In this document: piece by piece, positions 1-7,642 of the stretch
Layout: each line of letters opens with the position of its first letter
How positions within the stretch are numbered: the first letter of the stretch is position 1
NCBI RefSeq assembly: GCF_000472925.1
Contig: NZ_AXAS01000050.1
Location: forward strand, 1-64,000
Reading direction: 5' to 3'
From: Bradyrhizobium sp. Ec3.3
GTDB lineage: Bacteria; Pseudomonadota; Alphaproteobacteria; Rhizobiales; Xanthobacteraceae
DNA length: 64,000 nt
Notes under the pieces: generated by a model
The model's input: only the letters and a program-made list of their open reading frames with translations
What the model was told of the DNA's origin: nothing
Databases searched by the model: none
Program-made: the position numbers and the translations under genes

Positions 1-242
1 TCCTGGCCGTCGATCTTGACCTCGGTGCCCGACCATTTGCCGAACAGCACGCGGTCGCCGACCTGGACGTCGATCGGGATCAGCTTGCCGCTCTCGTCGC
101 GGCCGCCGGGGCCAACGGCGATCACTTCGCCCTGCGAGGGCTTTTCCTTGGCCGTATCGGGAATGATGATGCCGCCAGCGGTCTTCTCTTCTGCGTCGAT
201 GCGCTTGACCACGACGCGGTCGTGAAGCGGACGGAATTTCAT
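1..242 (-). CDS. groES: Co-chaperonin GroES (5' part, cut by window edge)
   Basis: GroES is the 10-kDa lid of the cytoplasmic GroEL folding chamber. About 80 codons are visible; the C-terminal end and presumably groEL lie beyond base 1. The N-terminus reads MKFRPLHDRVVVKR, followed by the mobile loop region (EEKTAGGIIIPDTAKEKP) and GEVIAVGPGGRDE, all diagnostic of the family. The ATG at 242-240 is preceded by a perfect AGGAGG ribosome binding site at a normal distance. A CIRCE operator and a promoter lie directly upstream, so this copy should be under HrcA heat-shock repression. Bradyrhizobia carry several groESL copies, so the copy number assignment is open. Confidence 0.96.
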   Translation of the reverse strand, partial: MKFRPLHDRVVVKRIDAEEKTAGGIIIPDTAKEKPSQGEVIAVGPGGRDESGKLIPIDVQVGDRVLFGKWSGTEVKIDGQ

Positions 243-286
243 GCAGTCCTCCTAAGCATTTGCACGAGATGGAGATTTTTGGGTTG

Positions 287-313
287 TTAGCAGTCGATGC
301 CCGCGAGTGCTAC
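287..313 (-). promoter_or_regulatory. CIRCE operator (HrcA binding site) of groES
   Basis: The sequence TTAGCAGTC, a 9-base spacer, then GAGTGCTAC matches the CIRCE consensus TTAGCACTC-N9-GAGTGCTAA with one mismatch in each arm. It lies about 45 bases upstream of the groES start codon and just downstream of the predicted -10 box, the usual place for HrcA to block transcription. Confidence 0.9.
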
Positions 314-325
314 GCAGGCAAAATG

Positions 326-354
326 GAGATAGGACAGGTTTTTTACGGGAGCAA
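326..354 (-). promoter_or_regulatory. Predicted groES promoter (-35/-10)
   Basis: On the minus strand TTGCTC (354-349) and TATCTC (331-326) are separated by exactly 17 bases, placing the transcript start near 319 and the CIRCE element in the first transcribed bases. The wider string CTTGCTC with CCTATCT also resembles a heat-shock sigma (RpoH) promoter. Recognised by eye; no start-site data. Confidence 0.5.
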
Positions 355-620
355 GGGCTTCTAGCAGAAAAATCAGCACTCAGAAGGCCTGTCTGCCAAA
401 AACATTTACCATCGTTAACCGGGCCTCGCCGGCTATTAGCAGGCGCCGCGATCTGCTGCTAAAGCATTGAATTTCAACAACTTGTTAAACTTTTGGGCTT
501 GAGATGGGGTGGCAGTGTGCGTCACATTTCTCTCATGTGAGCGCATCGTTTCCGGGTGGCTCTTTAGGGCAGTCCGAGTAAGCCACCCCTTGAATATGCG
601 CTCCTGAAAAGGAGGCTGGC

Positions 621-908
621 ATGGGCTTGCGGGTTGGGGGCGTTTCCGACGACCTCCGGAAACAGTTGCTGGGTTACGGGCTGACGACGGCGCAAATTCT
701 TTATCGGATGCCGGATCATCCTTCGCTGCTCCAGACCTACATCTGGCAGAACTACGATCTGTTTCCGAAATTTCCGGCGCTGACGGATTTCCTCGCCTTC
801 TGGGAGGAGAAGCTCGACGGCCCCCTCTATTCGGTGACGGTGGCGCATTCCAAGCTGATCAAGCCGGCCGAACTGCGCGCGGTCGACGGCGTGTTCAGGC
901 TGCATTGA
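621..908 (+). CDS. usg: Usg family protein
   Basis: A 95-residue protein matching my recollection of the small Usg family of alphaproteobacteria, named from its position near trp genes in some species. Its biochemical role is unknown. The conserved core is visible: GYGLTTAQILYRMPDHP at residues 18-34, a tryptophan-rich stretch WQNYDLFPKFP near 43-53, and VAHSKLIKPAELRAVDG near the C-terminus. There is no signal peptide or membrane segment, so it should be cytoplasmic. The ATG has a good AAGGAGG site upstream. It is monocistronic here, followed by a palindromic repeat. Confidence 0.85.
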   Translation: MGLRVGGVSDDLRKQLLGYGLTTAQILYRMPDHPSLLQTYIWQNYDLFPKFPALTDFLAFWEEKLDGPLYSVTVAHSKLIKPAELRAVDGVFRLH

Positions 909-925
909 CGGCTTGGACGGATCTG

Positions 926-1016
926 TAGGGTGGGCAAAGCGAAGCGTGCCCACCTCTTTGGTCGCCACGGCGCAGAAGTGGTGGGCACGTCGCTTGCGCT
1001 TCTTTGCCCACCCTAC
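926..1016. repeat. Dispersed palindromic repeat (TAGGGTGGGCAAAG type)
   Basis: Imperfect inverted repeat: the left arm starts TAGGGTGGGCAAAGCGAAGC and the right arm ends GCGCTTCTTTGCCCACCCTA. This kind of intergenic palindrome is widespread in Bradyrhizobium. It can fold into a long hairpin between usg and the next gene. Confidence 0.8.
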
Positions 1017-1070
1017 GGTTTTGAGAATTCGTGCTAGCCTTTGCCTCCAGAACAAGAATGGGAGGAGGCC

Positions 1071-1604
1071 ATGGCCAAGCGGAAGGTGACCTCGCGCAGC
1101 GCGGCGCAATCGGCGGTGAAGAAGAAGTGGCACGGCAACAAGGTCGCTACGCGATCTTCAGCCCGCAAGGCGGTGAAGGCAAAAGCTCGCACCACACCTG
1201 CGAAAACACGCGCCCGGCCCAAGCAACGCATCGCCGTCAGCCATCACCGTGAGGAGGATTTCAAAGCCGACGGCCTGCGCACCTACGCGCATTATCGCGA
1301 TCTCGGCATTGCCGCGGCAACGCACGGTCTCGCGCAGGCCCACGTCATCCGCCTGCTGCCGCCCTGCAATCCGGCCGAGGTGTCAAAGCTCCACTATCAC
1401 GACGTCGAATTCCAGATGGTCTACGTGCTCAAGGGCTGGGTGAAGACCTACATGGACGGCCAGGGCGAAACGCTGATGAAAGCCGGCAGTGCCTGGACGC
1501 AGCCGCCGAAGATCAAGCACATGATCCTCGACTATTCCGACGACGTGGAATTGCTGGAGATCATCCTGCCGGCCGAGTTCAAGACGGTGGAGATCACGGC
1601 GTAA
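1071..1604 (+). CDS. Cupin-domain protein with lysine-rich N-terminal tail
   Basis: A 177-residue protein. Residues 1-65 are basic and low in complexity (KRKVTSRSAAQSAVKKKWH, then repeated Ala/Lys/Arg/Thr), resembling a disordered nucleic-acid-binding or histone-like tail. Residues 80-177 form a single cupin with the metal-binding type motif LHYHDVEFQMVYVLKGWVK and a following GSAWTQPPKIKHMIL. Ligand and function are unknown. The start at 1071 is chosen because GGAGGAGG sits just before this ATG; an upstream in-frame TTG at 1041 has no such site. The pairing of a basic tail with a cupin is unusual and could mean a DNA-associated sensor, but that is inference. Confidence 0.8.
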   Translation: MAKRKVTSRSAAQSAVKKKWHGNKVATRSSARKAVKAKARTTPAKTRARPKQRIAVSHHREEDFKADGLRTYAHYRDLGIAAATHGLAQAHVIRLLPPCNPAEVSKLHYHDVEFQMVYVLKGWVKTYMDGQGETLMKAGSAWTQPPKIKHMILDYSDDVELLEIILPAEFKTVEITA

Positions 1605-1621
1605 GCGCGCCAGGAATTCCG

Positions 1622-1710
1622 CCGTCATTGCGAGCGAAGCGAAGCAATCCAGAAATGTATCCGCGGATGCACTCTGGATTGCTTCGTCGCTTCGCTCCTC
1701 GCAATGACGG
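1622..1710. repeat. Dispersed palindromic repeat, family A (CGTCATTGCGAG type)
   Basis: Begins CCGTCATTGCGAGCGAAGCG and ends CGCTCCTCGCAATGACGG, with inner arms AGCAATCCAG and CTGGATTGCT. A second copy lies at 25669-25758. It sits between two converging genes and may act as a hairpin terminator. Confidence 0.85.
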
Positions 1711-1721
1711 GCGGAGAGAGC

Positions 1722-2972
1722 CTAATTCAGCACCCCCACGATCGCGCCCATCAGGCACGTCGTCAGTGTGCCCGACACGATTGACTTCAGCCCAAGCGCG
1801 TTGATCTCATCACGGCGCTCCGGAGCCATGACGCCGAGGCCGCCGATCATGATGCCGAGGCTCGCGAAATTGGCGAAGCCGCACATCGCATAGAGCATGA
1901 TCAGGCGCGAGCGCGCATCGAGCGCGTCGGGGGCGAGTTTTGACAGATCGACATAGGCGATCAGCTCGTTGAGCACCGTCTTGGTGCCCATCAGGCTGCC
2001 GGCGGTGACGGCCTGGTCCCATGGCAGCCCCATCAGCCAGCACACCGGCGCCATCACGAGCCCCAGCACCCGCTGCAGCGAGATCGCGGTGCCGCCGACA
2101 TTGGGCAACAGGCCGAGCACCGCATTGGCAAGATAGACCAGCGCCACCAGCACGATCAGCATGGCGACGATGTTGAGCAGCAGCTCGAGCCCCGCGGAGG
2201 TGCCCTTGACGATCGCATCCATCGTACCGGAGGCGTGCATGTCAGGGTCTTCGAGCGAGCCGCCGGTGAGCCGGTCACCGGTCTCCGGCACCATGATCAG
2301 GCTGATCAGGATTGCGCCCGGCGCGCCGAGCACGGAGGCGATGACGAAATGCGCGGCCGCATCCGGGATCAGCGGCGCAAGCAGCGTCGCATAGAGCACC
2401 AGCACGGTGCCGGCGATGCCGGCCATGCCGCCGGTCATCACCAGGAACAATTCGCTGCGCGTCATCTGCGCCAGATACGGACGCACGAACAGCGGCGCTT
2501 CCACCATGCCGAGGAAGATGTTCGCCGCGGTCGACAGCCCGACTGCGCCGCCGACCCCCAGCGTGCGCTCGAGCAGCCACGCCATGCCGCGCACGATCGG
2601 GGGCAGCACGCGCCAATAGAACAACAGCGTCGTCAGCACGCTCATGACGAGCACGATCGGCAGCGCCTGGAAGGCGAGGATGAAGTCGGCGCCGGGTGCC
2701 TTGAGGTCGAAGGGCAGGGGGCCGCCGCCGACATAGCCGAACACGAACGACGTGCCGGCGCGCGAGGCCGCCGAGATCGCCCCGACCGCGTCGTTGATGG
2801 CGCCGAAAGCATGCGCGACGAATGGCAGCTTGAGCAGGACGATCGCGGTGAGGAAGGTCACGACGAGGCCGATTCCCGCCTGGCGCAGCGATACCGCGCG
2901 ACGGTTCTCCGCCAGCGCGAAGGCGATCAACAGCAATGCGAAAACGCCGAGTGCCGATTGCAGTCGCAGCAT
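1722..2972 (-). CDS. Concentrative nucleoside transporter, NupC/CNT family
   Basis: A 416-residue inner-membrane protein of the CNT family, which imports nucleosides with H+ or Na+. It opens with hydrophobic segments (SALGVFALLLIAFALAENRR). The CNT core is evident: SFVFGYVGGG near residue 85, FQALPIVLVMSVLTTLLFYW, STAANIFLGMVEAPLFVRPY, the TxxELFLVMTGGMAGIAGTVL stretch, and the C-terminal GTKTVLNELIAYVDL and YAMCGFANFASLGIMIGGLG. Length fits bacterial NupC (400-430). The start at 2972 is preferred because the protein then begins at the first membrane helix and GGGGA precedes the ATG; a longer open frame reaches 3077. The substrate range cannot be read from sequence. Confidence 0.9.
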   Translation of the reverse strand: MLRLQSALGVFALLLIAFALAENRRAVSLRQAGIGLVVTFLTAIVLLKLPFVAHAFGAINDAVGAISAASRAGTSFVFGYVGGGPLPFDLKAPGADFILAFQALPIVLVMSVLTTLLFYWRVLPPIVRGMAWLLERTLGVGGAVGLSTAANIFLGMVEAPLFVRPYLAQMTRSELFLVMTGGMAGIAGTVLVLYATLLAPLIPDAAAHFVIASVLGAPGAILISLIMVPETGDRLTGGSLEDPDMHASGTMDAIVKGTSAGLELLLNIVAMLIVLVALVYLANAVLGLLPNVGGTAISLQRVLGLVMAPVCWLMGLPWDQAVTAGSLMGTKTVLNELIAYVDLSKLAPDALDARSRLIMLYAMCGFANFASLGIMIGGLGVMAPERRDEINALGLKSIVSGTLTTCLMGAIVGVLN

Positions 2973-3134
2973 GATGTCCCCAATCCCGCAATGATTATGG
3001 CAGCCGGGCCGTCGTAAAGGCAATGCCGGGCGCGCCGGAGCCGACCGGTTGTTGACAAGACCTCCGGCCTCAGTCACGCGTCAACGTCAACACCAGCCGC
3101 GCGGGGCGCCACGGGCCTCGCTCAAGAGCAGCCA

Positions 3135-4355
3135 ATGTCCGCGAACCCGCCGGTCAGAGCCGGCGAACTCATCAAGCACCCGCCATTCCTCTTCTTCCTG
3201 CTCTCGCGCAGTCTGTCGCGTTTTTCCAGCCAGATCGCGGCGGTTGCGATCGGCTGGCAGATCTACGATCTCACGGGTTCGGCCTTTGCGCTGGGCCTGG
3301 TCGGGCTGGTGCAGTTCCTCCCCACAGCGCTGTTGGTGTTCGTCGCCGGCCACGCCGCCGACCGCTTCGAGCGCAAGCGCGTCGTCCAGCTCTGCCAGCT
3401 CGCGGAAGCCGCCACCGCGCTCTATCTCGCCGCGAGCACATATCTCGGCGCGATCGGCGAGGTGCAGATCTTCGTCGCGACCTTCGCGCTCGGCATCGCC
3501 GGCGCGTTCGAAAGCCCGACCACCGCGGCACTGCTGCCGCTGATCGCGCCGCAGGGCTCGCTCCAGCGGGCGACTGCGATTGCCAGCGGCGCGGGGCAGG
3601 TCGCGACCATCACCGGACCGGCGCTCGGCGGCTTCGCCTATGCGGTCGCGCCGCACTTCGCCTATGCCGTGATGGTGCTGTTCTGGATTCTGGGCATGAT
3701 CCTGACCGGTTTCATCCAGCCGGGCCCGCAGGCGACCGCCAGGGGCGCGGCGGACGATGACATCTTTGCCGGCGTGCGTTTCATCCGCTCCAATCCGGCG
3801 ATCCTCGGCACCATCTCGCTCGATCTGTTCGCGGTGCTGTTTGGCGGCGTCACCGCGCTGTTGCCGATCTATGCCCGCGATATACTCCAGGCCGGCCCTC
3901 TCGGTCTGGGCGTCCTGCGCGCCGCGCCTGCGGTCGGCGCCCTGATGATGACCATGGTGCTGGCACGTCACGCCATTGCTCGTCACGTCGGCATCAGGAT
4001 GTTTCAGGCGGTGATCGTGTTCGGCATCGGTACCGTCGTGTTCGCGCTGTCGCAGTGGATGTGGCTCTCGGTGCTGGCGCTCGCGGTGCTGGGCGCGGCC
4101 GATACGATCAGCGTCGTGATCCGTTTTTCACTGGTGCAGCTCGCAACGCCCGACGAGATGCGCGGCCGCGTCGGCGCGGTCAACTTCCTCTTCATCAACG
4201 CCTCGAACCAACTCGGCCAGTTCGAGAGCGGGCTCACCGCCGCGCTGTTCGGCGCGATGCCCGCCGCCGTGCTCGGCGGCATCGGCACCATCGCGGTCGC
4301 GCTGCTATGGATGAAGCTGTTCCCGAGCCTGCGGAAAGTGGAGCGGCTGGAGTAA
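3135..4355 (+). CDS. MFS transporter (MFS_3 / EntS-like exporter)
   Basis: A 406-residue protein with about 12 hydrophobic segments. The loop after TM2 carries the MFS signature GHAADRFERKRVVQ (near residue 73), and the protein resembles the transmembrane secretion effector family that includes the enterobactin exporter EntS. The second half has TPDEMRGRVGAVNFLFINASNQLGQ, also typical of this group. Likely a proton-driven exporter of a small molecule; the substrate is unknown. It is divergent from the nupC-type gene and converges on the SDR gene across a hairpin. Confidence 0.88.
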   Translation: MSANPPVRAGELIKHPPFLFFLLSRSLSRFSSQIAAVAIGWQIYDLTGSAFALGLVGLVQFLPTALLVFVAGHAADRFERKRVVQLCQLAEAATALYLAASTYLGAIGEVQIFVATFALGIAGAFESPTTAALLPLIAPQGSLQRATAIASGAGQVATITGPALGGFAYAVAPHFAYAVMVLFWILGMILTGFIQPGPQATARGAADDDIFAGVRFIRSNPAILGTISLDLFAVLFGGVTALLPIYARDILQAGPLGLGVLRAAPAVGALMMTMVLARHAIARHVGIRMFQAVIVFGIGTVVFALSQWMWLSVLALAVLGAADTISVVIRFSLVQLATPDEMRGRVGAVNFLFINASNQLGQFESGLTAALFGAMPAAVLGGIGTIAVALLWMKLFPSLRKVERLE

Positions 4356-4380
4356 AATGATACCGTCGGCGCCGCTGCGC

Positions 4381-4412
4381 CTACTGTGCATGGGGTTGTT
4401 TTCGGTTTTTTG
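4381..4412 (+). repeat. Short dispersed element (TGCATGGGGTTGTTTTCG)
   Basis: CTACTGTGCATGGGGTTGTT TTCGG here is nearly identical to bases 57898-57930 in the same window. Both copies lie just outside 3' ends of genes, so it appears to be an intergenic repeat of this genome. Confidence 0.6.
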
Positions 4413-4425
4413 AGAGCAGGGGCGA

Positions 4426-4452
4426 CGCTCTCCCCGCAATGCGGGGAGAGCG
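4426..4452. terminator. Perfect 12-bp hairpin between converging genes
   Basis: CGCTCTCCCCGC, loop AAT, GCGGGGAGAGCG. It lies between the 3' ends of the MFS and SDR genes and could end transcription from both sides. There is no U tract on either strand, so it may equally be one of the dispersed GC-rich palindromes. Confidence 0.6.
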
Positions 4453-4462
4453 AGAGACAGAG

Positions 4463-5221
4463 TTAGCCGCGTCCCACGAACGGCATCTTGGTCGCCATGA
4501 CCGTCATGAACAGCACGTTGGCGTCTAACGGCAGGCCGGCCATGTAGGCGACGGCATCGCCGACCGCATTCGCGTCCATGCGCGGCTCGTGCTTCGTCGT
4601 GCCATCGGGCTGCAACACGCCGGGACCGTTGACCATGCGGTCGGTCATGGGGGTGGCGGCATTGCCGATGTCGACCTGGCCGACCGCGATGTCATAGGCG
4701 CGGCCGTCGAGGTTGGAAGCCCTGGTAAGGCCCGTGATCGCGTGCTTGGTCGAGGTATAGGCGGCCGAGAACGGCCGCGGCGCGTGCGCGGAGATCGAGC
4801 CGTTGTTGATGATGCGGCCGCCGCGCGGGTTCTGGTCCTTCATGATGCGGAAGGCGTGCTGGGTGCAGAGGAAGGGGCCGGTGAGGTTGGTGTTCACCAC
4901 CGCCTGCCACTGCTCGAGGCTGAGATCCTCGAAGTTCACGGGAGGCGCGCCCATGCCGGCATTGTTGAAGAGCACGTCGAGCCGGCCATAGGTGTCCTTG
5001 ACCTTGGTGAACAGCGCGGCGATCGAGCCGGGGTTGGTCATGTCGGCGGAGACGCAGAGGCTCTTGCCTGCGGGGCCGAGCTTTGCGGTCTCCTCGAGCA
5101 TCTCGAGCCGGCGTCCGGTCAGCACCACGGTGAAGCCGGCGTTCATCAGCGCCAGTGCGGCTGCGCGTCCGACACCGGTGCCGGCGCCGGTCACCACTGC
5201 GATCTTTTTCGCTTCACTCAT
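4463..5221 (-). CDS. Short-chain dehydrogenase/reductase (SDR)
   Basis: A 252-residue classical SDR, a cytosolic NAD(P)H-dependent oxidoreductase. The cofactor motif TGAGTGVGRAAALAL is at residues 11-25, the NNAGMG motif near 90, and the catalytic serine and tyrosine-lysine pair in NNGSISAHAPR and AAYTSTKHAITGL (Ser about 145, Tyr about 160, Lys about 164). A basic residue after the first strand (TGRR) suggests NADP(H) preference. It lies 23 bases downstream of the Anbu gene on the same strand, so they could be co-transcribed. The substrate is unknown. Confidence 0.92.
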   Translation of the reverse strand: MSEAKKIAVVTGAGTGVGRAAALALMNAGFTVVLTGRRLEMLEETAKLGPAGKSLCVSADMTNPGSIAALFTKVKDTYGRLDVLFNNAGMGAPPVNFEDLSLEQWQAVVNTNLTGPFLCTQHAFRIMKDQNPRGGRIINNGSISAHAPRPFSAAYTSTKHAITGLTRASNLDGRAYDIAVGQVDIGNAATPMTDRMVNGPGVLQPDGTTKHEPRMDANAVGDAVAYMAGLPLDANVLFMTVMATKMPFVGRG

Positions 5222-5244
5222 CGTTTCCTGCCTTTTCTTCTCTG

Positions 5245-6003
5245 TCAGGTTTTGGGTTCTTTGTCGTTCTTGTAGGGCGGCCGCGGAATGTTCTGATGCG
5301 CGGCGCGCAAGGCCGCCGACCAGCGCGAGCGCAGGTCGTGGAAATAGGGCTCGCCGGCCTCGATGCGGTGGTTGAGGTCGGCGTCGCAGGCATCGGTGCG
5401 AGCCACCAGCACGTCGATCGGAAGGCCCACGCCGAGATTGGAGCGCATGGTCGAATCCATCGAGATCAGGCCGGTCTTCAGCGCCTCATAGAGCTCGATA
5501 TCGTAATGCATCGCGCGGTCGAGCACCGGCTTGCCGTATTTATGCTCGCCGATCTGAAGGTACGGCGTGTCGGTGGTGCACTCGATGAAGTTGCCAGCCG
5601 GATAGACCATGAACAATCGCATCCGCGAGCCCTTGATCTGGCCGCCGAACAGGAACGAGACGTCGAAATTGATGTCCTCGGCCTTGAGCGGCGCAGCCTC
5701 GGTGGCGTGCACGGCGCGGATCGCACGGCCGATGCGCTGTGCCGCCTGGAACATGGTCGGCGCGTTCATCAGCGTCTCGATGTCGCCCGTGTCGGGATCC
5801 TCCATACCCTCGGTCAGCGTCGACAGCACGGACTGGCTGATCGCGAGATTTCCGGCGCTGGCGACCGCCATGATGCGATCGCCGGGCTTGGAGAAGATGT
5901 GCAGCTTGCGGAAGGTCGAGACGTTGTCCAGCCCCGCATTGGTCCGGGTGTCGGCGATCATGACCAGACCTTCCCGAACCAGGATTCCGCAGCAATAGGT
6001 CAT
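5245..6003 (-). CDS. Anbu: proteasome-like Ntn-hydrolase (COG3484)
   Basis: A 252-residue protein of the Anbu (ancestral beta subunit) family, a bacterial relative of proteasome beta subunits and HslV. It begins MTYCCGILVREGLVMIADTR; Thr2 would become the N-terminal nucleophile after Met removal. The proteasome-type strand pattern (VREGLVMIADTRTNAG, SKPGDRIMAVASAGNLA) is clear. Published Anbu structures form open, helical oligomers, and the substrate remains uncertain. Anbu is known to co-occur with a transglutaminase-like protein, an alpha-E protein and a circularly permuted ATP-grasp enzyme, and all three lie just upstream here, which strongly supports the call. Confidence 0.93.
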   Translation of the reverse strand: MTYCCGILVREGLVMIADTRTNAGLDNVSTFRKLHIFSKPGDRIMAVASAGNLAISQSVLSTLTEGMEDPDTGDIETLMNAPTMFQAAQRIGRAIRAVHATEAAPLKAEDINFDVSFLFGGQIKGSRMRLFMVYPAGNFIECTTDTPYLQIGEHKYGKPVLDRAMHYDIELYEALKTGLISMDSTMRSNLGVGLPIDVLVARTDACDADLNHRIEAGEPYFHDLRSRWSAALRAAHQNIPRPPYKNDKEPKT

Positions 6004-6157
6004 TTCTGTCCCCGAACGCGAACAAGTTGCGCAAGACTAGTAGCCAATTTCGCGTGGCCCTCCAACCAATTTCCCCGCCCGCGGCCCCGTGAAACCTTTC
6101 CTTGGCGCGCGCCGTAGCAACCCGCTAGAAGGCAGGTGAGGGACGAGGGAGCGGGCG

Positions 6158-6544
6158 ATGAGAAAGCTGGTGATCGGCAGCCTGATTGCGGCTGTGCTGG
6201 GCATGACGGGCTCTGCGGCCATGGCCGGCCCGTGGGAGGACGGCATGGCCGCCTACAACCGCGGCGATTATGTGCCGGCGATCCACGTGTTCCGCGGCAT
6301 GGCGAAGGCCGGCAATGCAAAGGCACAAGCGATGCTGGGCGCGATGTATCAGCGCGGGCAGGGTGTGACGAAAAGCTCGGCGCACGCCTTCATGTGGCTG
6401 AGCCTGGCTGCTTCCCGCGGTGATGCCACGGCCAAGGCGGAGCTCAGGACCGTCTCCGCGACGATGACGGCGGAAGACACGGCGCGCGCGAAAGAGATGA
6501 TGCAGGCCTGCGAGACGTCCGACTACAGGAATTGCGAGTACTGA
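6158..6544 (+). CDS. Exported Sel1-repeat protein
   Basis: A 128-residue protein with a clear signal peptide (MRKLVIGSLIAAVLGMTGSAAMA, cleavage before GPWEDG). Residues 27-95 carry Sel1-like helical repeats (AYNRGDYVPAIHVFRGMA, then GNAKAQAMLGAMYQRGQGV and HAFMWLSLAASRGDATA). Such repeats bind protein partners, usually in the periplasm. It is divergent from the Anbu gene and interrupts the Anbu cluster. Two cysteines near the C-terminus (ACETSDYRNCEY) could form a disulfide. The function is unknown. Confidence 0.88.
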   Translation: MRKLVIGSLIAAVLGMTGSAAMAGPWEDGMAAYNRGDYVPAIHVFRGMAKAGNAKAQAMLGAMYQRGQGVTKSSAHAFMWLSLAASRGDATAKAELRTVSATMTAEDTARAKEMMQACETSDYRNCEY

Positions 6545-6554
6545 TTTCCAGCGC

Positions 6555-6650
6555 CGTCATTCCGGGGCGATGCGAAGCATCGAACCCGGAATCCCGAGAT
6601 TGGGGCGCGAGATTCCGGGCTCGCGCCAAGAGGCGCGCGCCGGAATGACG
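6555..6650. repeat. Dispersed palindromic repeat, family B (GTCATTCCGGGGCG type), copy 1
   Basis: Starts CCGTCATTCCGGGGCGATGC and ends GCGCGCCGGAATGACG, with inner arms ACCCGGAATC and GATTCCGGGC. Four more copies are in this window (7516, 19541, 23901, 27769). Confidence 0.9.
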
Positions 6651-6660
6651 AGCTAGACAA

Positions 6661-7503
6661 CTATCCCTGCCACTGCGATTGCGACTGTCCGGAACGTCCG
6701 GCCTGATCCACCTTCACCGCGACCGTCAGCGTCTCCGCGCCGCCGCCATAGCGGGTACCGCGCACCGGGGCGGCGCCGAGATAGTCGAGCCCGATCGCGA
6801 CGCGGACATGGGCATCGGTCGAGCAGATGCAGTTGGCGGGATCGAAGCCGACCCAACCCAAATCAGGCACGAAGGCTTCCGCCCAGGCATGGCCGGCGTC
6901 CTGGTGGACGGTGCCGTCCGAGCGCAGGAAATGGCCGGAGACGAAGCGCGCCGGCACGCCGGCTGTGCGGGCGCAGGCGATGAAGATGTGCGCATAGTCC
7001 TGGCAGACGCCGCGCTTGAGCGTGAACGCCTCGACCGCCGAGGTGCCGCTGTTGGTCGGGTCCTCGTCGAACGTCATGTGCTCGCTGACCTCCGACATCA
7101 GCGCGTGCAGGAATCCGAGCGTGTCGCTCTCGGCTTCGCTGCGCAATTGGCGCGCGAAGCTCGCCATCGCCGGATTGACCGCGGTGAGCTCGGTCGAGCG
7201 CAGGAACAGCCCCGACGGAAAGCGCTCGTCGGCGCCGCGCAGCACGCCGCCGGTGTCGTGGGTCTCGATCAGGCCTTCGGCGCTGATCTTGATGTCGGCG
7301 ACGGGGCCACAGGACAGCACATGGGTGACGTTGCCGAAGGCGTCCTCGTGCATGTCGAGCTTGGTGTCGGTAGAGACGTCGATCTGCCATTCCGCCACAT
7401 ATTGCCCGTCATGGCTGCCGGGCGTCATGCGCAGGATCTGGATCACGCTCGTTGCCGCCGGCTCGTAGCGATAGGTCGTGGTGTGCTGGATTCGCAGGCG
7501 CAT
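6661..7503 (-). CDS. Transglutaminase-like protein of the Anbu cluster
   Basis: A 280-residue protein with an N-terminal beta domain (MRLRIQHTTTYRYEPAATSV, typical of this family) and a transglutaminase-like cysteine-protease fold. The catalytic triad is visible: Cys in KRGVCQDYAHIF near residue 165, His in DAGHAWAEAFVP near 205 and Asp in GWVGFDPANC near 217. These enzymes cleave or form amide bonds. There is no signal peptide. In Anbu clusters the protein is proposed to act with the ATP-grasp enzyme in making or removing a peptide tag; that is a published hypothesis, not proven. Confidence 0.92.
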   Translation of the reverse strand: MRLRIQHTTTYRYEPAATSVIQILRMTPGSHDGQYVAEWQIDVSTDTKLDMHEDAFGNVTHVLSCGPVADIKISAEGLIETHDTGGVLRGADERFPSGLFLRSTELTAVNPAMASFARQLRSEAESDTLGFLHALMSEVSEHMTFDEDPTNSGTSAVEAFTLKRGVCQDYAHIFIACARTAGVPARFVSGHFLRSDGTVHQDAGHAWAEAFVPDLGWVGFDPANCICSTDAHVRVAIGLDYLGAAPVRGTRYGGGAETLTVAVKVDQAGRSGQSQSQWQG

Positions 7504-7515
7504 GGTGTTTTGATT

Positions 7516-7617
7516 CCGTCATTCCGGGGCGGTCCGCAGGACCGAGCTATGGTGCGCAATTGCGCCCCAGAGAATCTCGAGATTCCGGGTTCGCGCTGCG
7601 CGCGCCCCGGAATGACG
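7516..7617. repeat. Dispersed palindromic repeat, family B, copy 2
   Basis: CCGTCATTCCGGGGCGGTCC ... GCGCGCCCCGGAATGACG with inner arms around GAATCTCGAGATTC. It separates the alpha-E and transglutaminase genes, which otherwise run in the same direction. Confidence 0.9.
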
Positions 7618-7642
7618 AGGGCTGAGGTGGGTCCCTGTTCGG

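Noticed and set aside
2235..3017. Long plus-strand frame opposite the nucleoside transporter
   Set aside because: Its composition is Arg/His/Asp-rich and repetitive as expected from the reverse of a GC-rich membrane gene; the minus-strand gene has clear family motifs.
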